From Bacteroidia bacterium (GTDB lineage: Bacteria; Bacteroidota; Bacteroidia; J057), in NCBI GenBank assembly GCA_041391665.1, contig JAWKNO010000001.1, positions 2,790,001 through 2,854,000 of the forward strand: DNA of 64,000 nt, in the 5' to 3' direction. A program made the translations under genes and the position numbers. Under the pieces are notes generated by a model that saw only the letters and a program-made list of their open reading frames with translations, ran no database searches and was not told the DNA's origin. Below are positions 54,404 to 61,830 of the stretch, piece after piece (the stretch's first letter is position 1; each line of letters begins with the position of its first letter).

Positions 54404-54897
54404 TAGTCTTCTTCTTTGTAAATGTTCTTCTCTGAAATACCGATGCTTTCCAACCACTTAGGAACATCAAAACTTGGACAAGCTTTGCTTGCTCCGGGAG
54501 CTTGGTTATGTCCTAAAACCTGAATATGCGGATGGCGAAGTACCATGAACTTTACATAGGTTTCTAAAGTGCTTTTTTGCTCATTAGTTCTTGTGTCTTT
54601 TGGCTTTTCACCCCTTTCATCAACGCCACCTACATAGACTACATGCCTTGAATTGCCATTGATACCACGCACTCCATTGGATATTTCCCATGGATCCACT
54701 TGGTCATCTTGGTTGAATGGTATGATGTTTACAAGCTCTCCATCGAGGTACACGATGTCGGAATATCCCGGACGATTCCAACCTCTTCCTCCCAAATGTT
54801 TTGGGTTGGTGTGCATGCGAATAATATCGTCCTTAGTAAGCTCTTTTCCTTCAGGACTTGCGGTACAGTGAATGACCAGATAATTTAATTTTCCCAT
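54403..54897 (-). CDS. N-acetylmuramoyl-L-alanine amidase (T7-lysozyme/PGRP type)
   Basis: The protein has 164 residues. Zinc ligands and active-site blocks are LVIHCTASPEG (His10), a middle GGRGWNRPGYSDIVYLDG, RHVVYVGGVDERG, and late LGHNQAPGASKACPSFDV (His and Cys). It cleaves the bond between muramic acid and L-Ala. No signal peptide or membrane helix is present, so it needs the holin-like protein, or a virion, to reach the wall. Confidence 0.9.
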   Translation of the reverse strand: MGKLNYLVIHCTASPEGKELTKDDIIRMHTNPKHLGGRGWNRPGYSDIVYLDGELVNIIPFNQDDQVDPWEISNGVRGINGNSRHVVYVGGVDERGEKPKDTRTNEQKSTLETYVKFMVLRHPHIQVLGHNQAPGASKACPSFDVPKWLESIGISEKNIYKEED

Positions 54898-54901
54898 TGT
54901 T

Positions 54902-56638
54902 TTAAATTTTAATTGTTGGTATTAAGTATTTGAATTGAAGCTGTTTGTAATAGACCAAAATGGTAATGGTCTGTCCGGGAGCTATCTTAAACTCCCATGT
55001 CGATTTACCATCAATCACATCACCACGAACGGCTGTTACTTCTGCTACATCGAGGTAGTTTTGCGGACTTTTGTAATTGTTGAATGAAATCGGGGTAACG
55101 TGTTGTTTCCCTGTTGGACTTTGGTGAATCAGTTTTAAGCCACTCGCTCGGTTTTCATCTGAAAACACAAATTTGGCATGCTTCACCAGTGCAGGTTTGA
55201 ACTGAAATTCCGCTCGTTTTTCAGGGTAACTTTCATTAATGGTGATGTCACTACTGCTTTCAGAATAATCGATAAAAGCAAGGTTGCCACCACTTGTATT
55301 AGTTGTAAATACCTCACCACTCGGTAATGCAGCTATACCAATGTTAGGTGCATTGTTTAGTGACAAAGTTTCTGAAAGTGTTCCGGTAGTAGAATAAATA
55401 TAGGTTAAGCCAGTTTGACTGCTCAACACGTATAAAAATCCATTAACCGGATTATAGACTATTCCACTTGGTTGAAATCCTAATGGATAAGTGTTTTCAA
55501 TATTTTGGGTTTCAGGATTGAGCTCCAGTAATTCATTACTGTTCTTGGCTATTAAAAATAGACTGCTTGTAGTTGTGGTAAATTCCGTTGGATAATCTCC
55601 TGTGGCGTTTATTTCATTTAGCAGAATATCAGCTGCATCAAATACACTCACCGAATCTGAAGTTGAATTGCTTACCCACACCGATCCTTGTTCAGTCCAT
55701 ACCGAAACTGTTATTGGATCCTCTCCAGTATTTAAAGTTGCCACTATATTGTAGGTGGTACTGTCAATTTTGGATAAGGTGTTATCCAATAAATTGCTCA
55801 CATAAAAACAGCTATTTTCAGGATTGTAAGCAATGGAAGTTGGTCGATTGCCTACTGGAATGGTTTGAATGATATTGTGCGAAGCATCCAGTATTTTAAC
55901 AGTATTCTCAACCGAACATACTACCCACGCTTCTCCATTGGAAGGGTTAAAAGCAACATCCACCGGAGAAACAAATCCGGGATAAACACTACCTAAAGCA
56001 ACTGTTTTTACAATTGCTCCCGATGTATCCATGATAGTAATACTATCGCTTAACTGATTAGCTACATAGAGTAAGCCATTGAACGAATTGAAACCTACAT
56101 TTTGAGGATGTATGCCTGTTTGTACTTCTTGATTTACTTTGTGATCCTGAACATCTCCGGGCAAAGGTTTACTAATTGAAGTACCCATATTGGCTCCCCA
56201 CAAATTGATGGTTCTAACCGAAGTACCATTATTGGTAAGGGTAATTTGTGTTTTGGATATTTCAGGTAAATGAGCTGCCTTTTCTTTATAGCTCTTCTGA
56301 ACTTCCAATGCTTTTTGGGCGAAGGCTTTTAATTTCCTTTTCTTGCGTTTGGCTTCATCAAAGTCATTGGAAACATCCATCACACCTGACACCGTTCCCC
56401 ATGTCTTTAGATCCTTTTTATAGGCTGTAGCATAGTTGGGGTTTTGAGCCATCAATGCCTGATGAATGCGAGCATTGGAAATACCAATAAAGTTGCTTTC
56501 GGTATCATCACCGTGCAACTTAGTTTCTTTGTCTGAGGTACTTATTGACTTTTCGTCCTTATCGTTTTTGAAAAGGAAATAACCTGTGCCAACCACCGCC
56601 AAAGCTCCCAATAACCCTATTTTTTGCTTGCTGTTCAT
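54902..56638 (-). CDS. Membrane-anchored YVTN-type beta-propeller protein
   Basis: The protein has 578 residues. An N-terminal helix (IGLLGALAVVGTGYFLF) and a helical linker precede a beta-propeller of about seven blades with recurring N-P-x-N/S-G/S-x-x-Y/W-V motifs (VGFNSFNGLLYVANQLSD, VAFNPSNGEAWVVCSVEN, IAYNPENSCFYVSNLLDN). A C-terminal beta domain follows. It could be the receptor-binding or surface protein of the particle. It overlaps the zincin gene by 4 bases. Confidence 0.8.
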   Translation of the reverse strand: MNSKQKIGLLGALAVVGTGYFLFKNDKDEKSISTSDKETKLHGDDTESNFIGISNARIHQALMAQNPNYATAYKKDLKTWGTVSGVMDVSNDFDEAKRKKRKLKAFAQKALEVQKSYKEKAAHLPEISKTQITLTNNGTSVRTINLWGANMGTSISKPLPGDVQDHKVNQEVQTGIHPQNVGFNSFNGLLYVANQLSDSITIMDTSGAIVKTVALGSVYPGFVSPVDVAFNPSNGEAWVVCSVENTVKILDASHNIIQTIPVGNRPTSIAYNPENSCFYVSNLLDNTLSKIDSTTYNIVATLNTGEDPITVSVWTEQGSVWVSNSTSDSVSVFDAADILLNEINATGDYPTEFTTTTSSLFLIAKNSNELLELNPETQNIENTYPLGFQPSGIVYNPVNGFLYVLSSQTGLTYIYSTTGTLSETLSLNNAPNIGIAALPSGEVFTTNTSGGNLAFIDYSESSSDITINESYPEKRAEFQFKPALVKHAKFVFSDENRASGLKLIHQSPTGKQHVTPISFNNYKSPQNYLDVAEVTAVRGDVIDGKSTWEFKIAPGQTITILVYYKQLQFKYLIPTIKI

Positions 56639-57441
56639 ACGGCTTTGGCTTTGTGGTTTAACATGATTTCTTGGGTATTGCGATACCTATCAATGAAATT
56701 GATAATGTCCTGAGCTCTTGTCACATGCTGACTACCCACGGTTTCGGGGTGCATGGCAAATACTTTTGTAGCTGCGTACACCGCTTCAATTTTTGGATAT
56801 TGTAAATCCAAATAGAGTTTTAATGCAGCAAGGTCTGCCGGACGTTCTTCTCTGGTTGGTATCTGAAAGTGTTGGCGTTCGTGTAATAGAACAAACATCC
56901 TTACAGGAATAGTAAAGTGCTTGAATGCTTGATTGGAAACTTGTATTCTACCGGTCTGACGGTTAGTTCTTGCAGGTGTAACCATGGTATTACCAAACTG
57001 GTCTTTAATAATCGGTAGCAACTGAATCAAAAACTCATGATCGGGTGAATCGAAAAATCCGGGCTTGTATGTACCGCTATACTTCGCAAAGTTTTGAGCA
57101 AAGTCGATGAATCGGTGCATAGCAGGTTGAGCCCAAATTTCTGAGGCTTTCATTTTTTCCACCTCAAATTTTTCAATCACATAGCCGTTATCCTCACCGG
57201 TTTCGCTATTGTAAATTTCTACCAACAAAGTATCAGGAGACAAAGGCATAGGAATAGATATTTCCTTGTAATTCATGCCATCTCTTATTGCCGATGGCTT
57301 GAAAGGAACCTTTCTTCTGAAATAATAGGAATTAGCTCTATGGGCATCATAACCTTTAAGGGCAACAATGACCGGTCGAAGGGCTTTGATTCCTACCTTC
57401 AAAACAAAACGATTGTTATATGTTGGTACTGGTACTAACAT
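56635..57441 (-). CDS. Zincin-like protein with beta N-terminal domain
   Basis: The protein has 268 residues. The first 95 residues are beta strands (RFVLKVGIKALRPVIVALKG). The C-terminal helical domain has the zinc protease motif HERQH at 187-191 and E-E-R-P-A-D at 198-203, which may supply the third ligand. A protease that matures a structural protein would fit. Activity is only inferred. It overlaps a tail-anchored protein gene by one base. Confidence 0.7.
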   Translation of the reverse strand: MLVPVPTYNNRFVLKVGIKALRPVIVALKGYDAHRANSYYFRRKVPFKPSAIRDGMNYKEISIPMPLSPDTLLVEIYNSETGEDNGYVIEKFEVEKMKASEIWAQPAMHRFIDFAQNFAKYSGTYKPGFFDSPDHEFLIQLLPIIKDQFGNTMVTPARTNRQTGRIQVSNQAFKHFTIPVRMFVLLHERQHFQIPTREERPADLAALKLYLDLQYPKIEAVYAATKVFAMHPETVGSQHVTRAQDIINFIDRYRNTQEIMLNHKAKAV

Positions 57442-57863
57442 TAAGCTGACTGGATTTGTACTTTCTTATTCTTTTGCATGACTGAAAAACCGTATGCAGC
57501 AATTACTAGCACGGCAATTCCTCCAATAATCATTACTTCTTTTGAAATGCCTTTTTTCTCAGGCTGCGGAGCAGGTTGTCCACCACCCATAGAAATATCA
57601 TAGTCCGATGGTGTATCGTCTTTGAAAAATCCCACGATATTGCCAATGGTACTGGTAATTCCTTCCACACCTCCGGCTTTTTGAAAACCTTCTTTTTGCT
57701 TTCCCCACCATTGTTGACGTTGCTCTTTTCGAGCTGCTTTTTCTTCGGCAGTACGCTTTGGCTTTGCCTGTTTGTTAGGATCTTTCTTAAACAGGTTTTT
57801 CAAGAAGTAATCGTAATTATCTTCTCCACCGTGTATGATATATTCTGTTTCTCCTGCAATCAT
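57441..57863 (-). CDS. Tail-anchored basic membrane protein 1
   Basis: The protein has 140 residues: a short beta N-terminus (MIAGETEYIIHGGEDNYDYF), a basic helix (KRTAEEKAARKEQRQQWWGK), a Gly/Pro-rich linker and one C-terminal helix (VMIIGGIAVLVIAAYGFSVM) with a Lys tail. The same order of parts is found at 58111 and 58671, so the three are probably related. No family is recognised. Confidence 0.65.
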   Translation of the reverse strand: MIAGETEYIIHGGEDNYDYFLKNLFKKDPNKQAKPKRTAEEKAARKEQRQQWWGKQKEGFQKAGGVEGITSTIGNIVGFFKDDTPSDYDISMGGGQPAPQPEKKGISKEVMIIGGIAVLVIAAYGFSVMQKNKKVQIQSA

Positions 57864-57873
57864 CTTGATTCAT

Positions 57874-58101
57874 TTAAAGGATTCTTAATATTCTAAGCGT
57901 AGAACCTTGTGGCTCATAGTTTACCGCCTGATAACCTTTTCCGACAAAGGGGTAGCTTTTGGCTTCTCCCGGAGGCAAAGGCACATTGTTCACAAGGGCT
58001 GTGCTTGTTCCCACGTTCTTGATGGAAGCGAAGAGAAAACCTTGTGGTAAGTTTCCGTTGGTTGTTGCTTCTTCTTCCGTTATTTGAGCGAGTATGTCCA
58101 T
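57874..58101 (-). CDS. Small beta protein
   Basis: The protein has 75 residues, predominantly beta (FLFASIKNVGTSTALVNNV, SYPFVGKGYQAVNY) with no membrane segment. The frame is tightly set between two tail-anchored genes. A capsid-accessory role is possible; no family is recognised. Confidence 0.6.
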   Translation of the reverse strand: MDILAQITEEEATTNGNLPQGFLFASIKNVGTSTALVNNVPLPPGEAKSYPFVGKGYQAVNYEPQGSTLRILRIL

Positions 58102-58110
58102 GCTTGTTCA

Positions 58111-58659
58111 TTATTTTCTTATCATTCCAATTACTACCAATGCAGCCACACCAACACCCACAAAAACCAAGGTCTTCTTGCTCATGCCAAATGGCAACAT
58201 AGAAGCCTGTTGTAGTTGATTTTCTGTGCTTTCGGTTGTTAAACTAGTAGTGGTTTCCGAAGCCGTTGTTTCGGTTTGTTCTATAGGTTTAGTGCTTGGT
58301 TCTTCTGATTTGGAAGAGCTCTCCATCATAGCTTTTTTCACCTGTGGTTCACTCACTATGGGTTCCTTTTTTAGAGGTAAATCGGGAGCAATTTGCTTAA
58401 CTACCGGTTTGGTAGTTCGCACTGGAGCAGGACGACTAAACCTTGGCTTTCTGCCTTTGGCGATTCGTTTTTCATCCCTTTTTTCTCTTCGGGCAATAAC
58501 TTTAGGATTTTGGCTTCGCTTTTCCTTTCTCTTTTTGATCCACTTACCAATGAATTCATCGTATTCAAATTCATTTCCTAAGCCATCAACAAAATTGTCT
58601 TCCTCTTCCAAAAGACCTCCGTAAAACTTCAATTCATACAATGGATTTGCAGCTATCAT
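58111..58659 (-). CDS. Tail-anchored basic membrane protein 2
   Basis: The protein has 182 residues. The N-terminus (LYELKFYGGLLEEEDNFV) leads to a basic helix (DEFIGKWIKKRKEKRSQNPK) and a Lys/Arg-rich segment. A Pro/Ser/Thr/Glu-rich linker comes next, and the protein ends in one helix (TLVFVGVGVAALVVIGM) with RK. The layout matches those at 57441 and 58671. Confidence 0.65.
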   Translation of the reverse strand: MIAANPLYELKFYGGLLEEEDNFVDGLGNEFEYDEFIGKWIKKRKEKRSQNPKVIARREKRDEKRIAKGRKPRFSRPAPVRTTKPVVKQIAPDLPLKKEPIVSEPQVKKAMMESSSKSEEPSTKPIEQTETTASETTTSLTTESTENQLQQASMLPFGMSKKTLVFVGVGVAALVVIGMIRK

Positions 58660-58670
58660 ACTTCAATTTT

Positions 58671-59090
58671 TTAAGCAGTTTGTACTGGAGCAGCAGCTCC
58701 TTTTTTCTTCATGGATTGATATACTAAGCCTCCAACTACAAGCAATCCAATGACAATCATTACCGGACTTCCCATGCCTGCTTTTTGCACTTGCGGTGCA
58801 GGGGCTTGTGCCGTTGTAGTCGGTTGTGGTGCTTGTTGCATCATCATTTGTGGAGCCATCTGTGGTGTTGTTGCAGGCGTAGGTGAAGCCAATTGCTTGG
58901 TCAAACCTGTTTCCGCTCTTAATGCTTCTGTTTCCGCTCGCTGTTGGTCATTCTTTAGCTTTCGCTTTTCCATTCGCACCTTATGCCTTTCGGCTTTTCG
59001 TTGCTTACATTTTCTGCCAAAGCATAAAAAGTTGTCCCACTCATTTGTAGGCTGACCGGTTATTCCGAAGTTGTAATTGCTTAATTCCAT
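58671..59090 (-). CDS. Tail-anchored basic membrane protein 3
   Basis: The protein has 139 residues. An N-terminus (NYNFGITGQPTNEWDNFL) leads to a Cys-containing basic helix (CFGRKCKQRKAERHKVR), then a Pro/Gln/Ala-rich linker and a membrane helix (PVMIVIGLLVVGGLVYQSM) with a Lys-rich end. It is the third member of this layout group. Confidence 0.65.
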   Translation of the reverse strand: MELSNYNFGITGQPTNEWDNFLCFGRKCKQRKAERHKVRMEKRKLKNDQQRAETEALRAETGLTKQLASPTPATTPQMAPQMMMQQAPQPTTTAQAPAPQVQKAGMGSPVMIVIGLLVVGGLVYQSMKKKGAAAPVQTA

Positions 59091-59100
59091 GATCTATCGT

Positions 59101-59670
59101 TTATGAAGGATTTACATTGATTGAATTTTTTCTCTGCCGGAAATAGAAGAAGCTGATAATGCCCAATAAGCCCAATACACCGATAATGAGGTATAGGCTT
59201 TTCTTGCCTGCCAACTTGCGTTCTTCGGCAGCAGCTTGTTGTTCCTGGGCTTTCATTGCAAGCATGTTATTCAGCATTTCTCTGCGAGCTTCTTCTTTCG
59301 CCATTTTCTGCTTGTTCTTGCCTCCAACAATACTTCCCACAGCTCCGGATATTCCGGCAATTGCTCCGGCTATGGCTTGTACATAATGGTATTCATCTTC
59401 ATCGGGATTATAGGCGGTTTCTGATTCCACCATTTTGCTAAGTAGTTCAGTGAGCTCCCTGTTGAATGCTTTGTTTTGAAGGGCTAATCCTTCTACCAAT
59501 CCATTGGCTAGAGATATTTTATCGCTTGTTGGAACCTGAATACCGTATCTATCCAAAAGCATTTTATATGGCTTTGGATTTTTGGCAACTGCTACACCTA
59601 TTAAGGATAGAGCAGCTTTGGATTGCTGATTAAGTACCTGTGTATTTTCCTCTTTAACTATTCTAATCAT
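59101..59670 (-). CDS. Gly/Ala-rich protein with C-terminal membrane helix
   Basis: The protein has 189 residues. A helical N-terminal domain is followed by a small-residue stretch (AIAGAIAGISGAVGSIVGG), a charged coiled part (EARREMLNNMLAMKAQEQQA) and a final helix (SLYLIIGVLGLLGIISFFYF) with a basic end. The Gly/Ala segment could be a membrane-active or pore-like region. No family is recognised. Confidence 0.65.
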   Translation of the reverse strand: MIRIVKEENTQVLNQQSKAALSLIGVAVAKNPKPYKMLLDRYGIQVPTSDKISLANGLVEGLALQNKAFNRELTELLSKMVESETAYNPDEDEYHYVQAIAGAIAGISGAVGSIVGGKNKQKMAKEEARREMLNNMLAMKAQEQQAAAEERKLAGKKSLYLIIGVLGLLGIISFFYFRQRKNSINVNPS

Positions 59671-59671
59671 A

Positions 59672-60304
59672 TTAGTTGCTTTTTATGGAGGATCCGATGA
59701 GTACACCGGCAACCAGTGTTAAGCCCAAAATCACTAATCCGTCTTTTGAAACAGAAAAGCGATCCTTGTCTTTGGGTTCTTCTTTTGTTGGGGTTTCAGC
59801 GGTTAATTTTCGTTGTCTTAATTCATTCCAAACCAGTTGAACTTCTTCCATTAGGGATAAGTCTTCCGGCTTTTTATTGGAGGCTGCCAACACTTCCTGA
59901 TAGTGTTTTTCCAATTGAGAAGTGGTCATGTCCACCAACTGATCAATGTAGTCGCCTACATCCAAATTGGAATCACCACCGAAGTTGCTGTTGCCACAAG
60001 CTCCACAAAAATTGGATTCAGGATTAAATGAGCTACTTCCGCATGCACCGCAAAAACTATCTTCCTTTGGTTGGTTCAGTTTCAGAATCAAATCTTTTTC
60101 CGGATGAATCGTTAACAGGTGCGGAACAATGTTTTTGCCTTGGGTTTTTACCAATTCCTTGGTAGCCTTCACCAAATCGTGAATGTTCTTTGGAGGATGA
60201 TACCCTTGGTCAAACAAAAATTTGCGTGCACCATCCGGATTGCCATACACGATGTATGCAATGCGATTTTGTGCGTATTTCGACCTTGTTAAACTTTTCT
60301 TCAT
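59672..60304 (-). CDS. Zinc-ribbon-like tail-anchored membrane protein
   Basis: The protein has 210 residues. Two F-C-G-A-C-G repeats (Cys85, 88, 100, 103) form a probable zinc ribbon. The N-terminus is basic and helical (SLTRSKYAQNRIAYIVYGN). A C-terminal helix (GLVILGLTLVAGVLIGSSI) ends in KSN. It is the first gene after the terminator-like hairpin behind the major structural candidate. Confidence 0.7.
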   Translation of the reverse strand: MKKSLTRSKYAQNRIAYIVYGNPDGARKFLFDQGYHPPKNIHDLVKATKELVKTQGKNIVPHLLTIHPEKDLILKLNQPKEDSFCGACGSSSFNPESNFCGACGNSNFGGDSNLDVGDYIDQLVDMTTSQLEKHYQEVLAASNKKPEDLSLMEEVQLVWNELRQRKLTAETPTKEEPKDKDRFSVSKDGLVILGLTLVAGVLIGSSIKSN

Positions 60305-60331
60305 CGTATTTCAATTTGAGTTTTACAAAAA

Positions 60332-60361
60332 CAGCCAAAGAGCTATCGCTGACTTTGGCTG
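60332..60361 (-). terminator. Intra-operon terminator/attenuator
   Basis: A 9-bp stem (CAGCCAAAG with CTTTGGCTG) and 12-base loop are followed on the minus strand by GTTTTTG. It sits in the only gap of about 100 bases inside the operon, right after the gene at 60408. It could limit read-through so that this gene is expressed most. Confidence 0.75.
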
Positions 60362-60407
60362 CTTAATGGTTTACCTGTTATGAGCCTGTTACAGCTTGCA
60401 TAGGTTC

Positions 60408-61295
60408 TTATCTTCTTCTGCGTAAGAATCCTCTTCCTCCAGGTCGTCTTCTCATTGAAATACCACGTCTGCGTCTAACAGGGCTAGGTCTTTTTCTGAC
60501 AATCTTCTTTACCAGTTTCTTAGGCTTCAACCCAAAGGCTGATGGCTTCTTACTTCTGATTAAGTCTAATTGAGGAAGACCGGTAGTTCTTGGAGCAGTT
60601 GAAAGCTCGGCAACATTTTTACCATCCAATAGGTTACCCATGTTGGCTCTTGCTTTGATTGTGAAGGTGAAAACCACCGTTACACCATCTTTAAGCAATA
60701 GTCTGATGCTATCTTGTCCTGTAACATCCATCTCAAAGTTGTGGTCATCAATCAAACCTTGAGTGAAGTTTTGAGGTGAAGTCGCATTTCTAGGTTGGTA
60801 AACTCTTACCGAATTGCTTCCTGTTGCTGTCCTTTTGTTGATTTTCAACACATTGTCAAACTGCAATGGATTGGAAACCGACATTTTCATTCCCACAATC
60901 TTGAAAGGATTGGCTTTTGATTCCTCCCTTACTTCTTTGTGCGAACTCTCTTCAACGGTTACCGTTACTCCGGCAGGTTGTGCTGCTTCTTCGTTGGCTC
61001 CAAACAGAATGGCTTCTGCATCGGCTCCGGAAGTGTTTTTAACTACTACGGTTAAGGTACGGTCGTTCGGATCAATACGTCCAATGGATGTCGTTTTGTA
61101 GCTATCGTACATATCGTCATCATCGGCAGGAATGTATTCTACTTCTTCATCGTAGTATTCATCCTCATCGTAATAACTGTCTTCGTTACCTTCAAATCCG
61201 GTATCAAAGTCGTCCTCTTCATACCCATCGTAGTCATCGTATCTGTCTTCGGCATCATCTTCGTATGCCATCAACTCATCGTTATATGGATTCAT
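60408..61295 (-). CDS. Candidate major structural protein: acidic head, beta core, Arg-rich tail
   Basis: The protein has 295 residues. Residues 7-66 are almost wholly Asp, Glu and Tyr. Residues of about 67-225 form a beta-strand core (RTLTVVVKNTSGADAEAILF, FKIVGMKMSVSNPLQFDN, DSIRLLLKDGVTVVFTFTIK). Residues 249-295 are Lys/Arg-rich and end in RRRR. Strong charge segregation with a beta core resembles viral coat proteins that bind nucleic acid through the tail. Position near the promoter and before a terminator suggests high expression. Jelly-roll identity cannot be shown without structure prediction. Confidence 0.6.
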   Translation of the reverse strand: MNPYNDELMAYEDDAEDRYDDYDGYEEDDFDTGFEGNEDSYYDEDEYYDEEVEYIPADDDDMYDSYKTTSIGRIDPNDRTLTVVVKNTSGADAEAILFGANEEAAQPAGVTVTVEESSHKEVREESKANPFKIVGMKMSVSNPLQFDNVLKINKRTATGSNSVRVYQPRNATSPQNFTQGLIDDHNFEMDVTGQDSIRLLLKDGVTVVFTFTIKARANMGNLLDGKNVAELSTAPRTTGLPQLDLIRSKKPSAFGLKPKKLVKKIVRKRPSPVRRRRGISMRRRPGGRGFLRRRR

Positions 61296-61352
61296 TTTGA
61301 ATGCTTTTTTAAGTGTTTGTAACTAAATTCAGGTAGCTCCACCATGGAACTA

Positions 61353-61505
61353 CTACTTGGTTTCGCTGCTTTCTGCCAGCTTTTTAGCTTTTGCTTTCTC
61401 CATAGCCGGATCAATCACTTTTTTGGTAAGGATGGTACCAATCACAAAAACTCCTAGTGAGATGCCTGCCATAATGCCAATTGATTTCCAATCAGTATTT
61501 TTCAT
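61353..61505 (-). CDS. Small membrane protein, first gene of the viral-like operon (50 aa)
   Basis: The frame starts MKNTDWKSIG at 61505, has one helix (IGIMAGISLGVFVIGTIL) and a Lys/Glu tail (EKAKAKKLAESSETK), and stops at 61353. It is read in the same orientation as the operon and lies 57 bases before the major structural candidate. The plus-strand frame over the same bases is a shadow. No family is recognised. Confidence 0.65.
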   Translation of the reverse strand: MKNTDWKSIGIMAGISLGVFVIGTILTKKVIDPAMEKAKAKKLAESSETK

Positions 61506-61690
61506 TTTGTATCGTTTTAAATTTTTAAATCTTCCGAATTGAACTGTGTGGTTTTTAAACCAATTGTGGAGCTAAGGTCAGGGTAAAACAAGGCGAGAAA
61601 AAGGGCAAAAATTGTCTTTTGGTGAGTGTTTGTTAATCGACAAACTTTAAGTCAAAAACCGGATATTGGTCGGTACAAAAAAGGAAGGGA

Positions 61691-61717
61691 TTTAATTTAT
61701 CCTAGGTATAAATTAAA
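61691..61717. promoter_or_regulatory. Palindromic operator candidate 1
   Basis: TTTAATTTAT and ATAAATTAAA (10-bp arms) surround a 7-base centre. The core AATTTAT-N7-ATAAATT recurs 34 bases away, so both are probably bound by one dimeric regulator. Confidence 0.6.
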
Positions 61718-61726
61718 GGGGTATTG

Positions 61727-61749
61727 GAATTTATTAGGGGGATAAATTC
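61727..61749. promoter_or_regulatory. Palindromic operator candidate 2
   Basis: GAATTTAT and ATAAATTC (8-bp arms) surround a 7-base centre. The core and spacing are the same as in candidate 1; the centres differ (CCTAGGT versus TAGGGGG), as expected for half-site recognition. Confidence 0.6.
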
Positions 61750-61774
61750 AGGTATTTAAAATTGTCTTCAAAAA

Positions 61775-61805
61775 AAAATCACAAGAGTAACACCCTTGTG
61801 ATTTT
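61775..61805 (-). terminator. Rho-independent terminator of the SDR unit
   Basis: An 11-bp perfect stem (AAAATCACAAG with CTTGTGATTTT, 9-base loop) is followed on the minus strand by a run of T. It separates the SDR unit from the viral-like operon. Confidence 0.9.
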
Positions 61806-61830
61806 GATTTATTGAAATTAATCTAGCAGA

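Larger units (their letters stand above)
61506..61774. promoter_or_regulatory. Upstream region of the viral-like operon
   Basis: No gene is seen here. The stretch holds two palindromes (next entries) and must contain the operon promoter. A minus-strand TAAAGTTTG around 61641-61649 is one base longer than TAnnTTTG; no convincing -33/-7 pair was found. Confidence 0.5.

Noticed and set aside
47836..61505. Remnant of a tailed prophage or a contractile injection system
   Set aside because: No terminase, portal, tape measure, sheath, tube, baseplate or spike protein is present, although both ends of the operon are inside the window. The fibre repeats alone are not enough.
47836..61505. Conjugation (Tra/type IV secretion) gene cluster
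   Set aside because: None of the expected ATPases, TraG/TraM/TraN-like proteins or a relaxase is seen; the genes encode small single-helix proteins and lytic enzymes instead.
61357..61542. Plus-strand frame over the first gene of the viral-like operon
   Set aside because: The minus-strand frame 61353-61505 has a membrane helix and a Lys/Glu tail and sits in the operon; the plus frame is a shadow.
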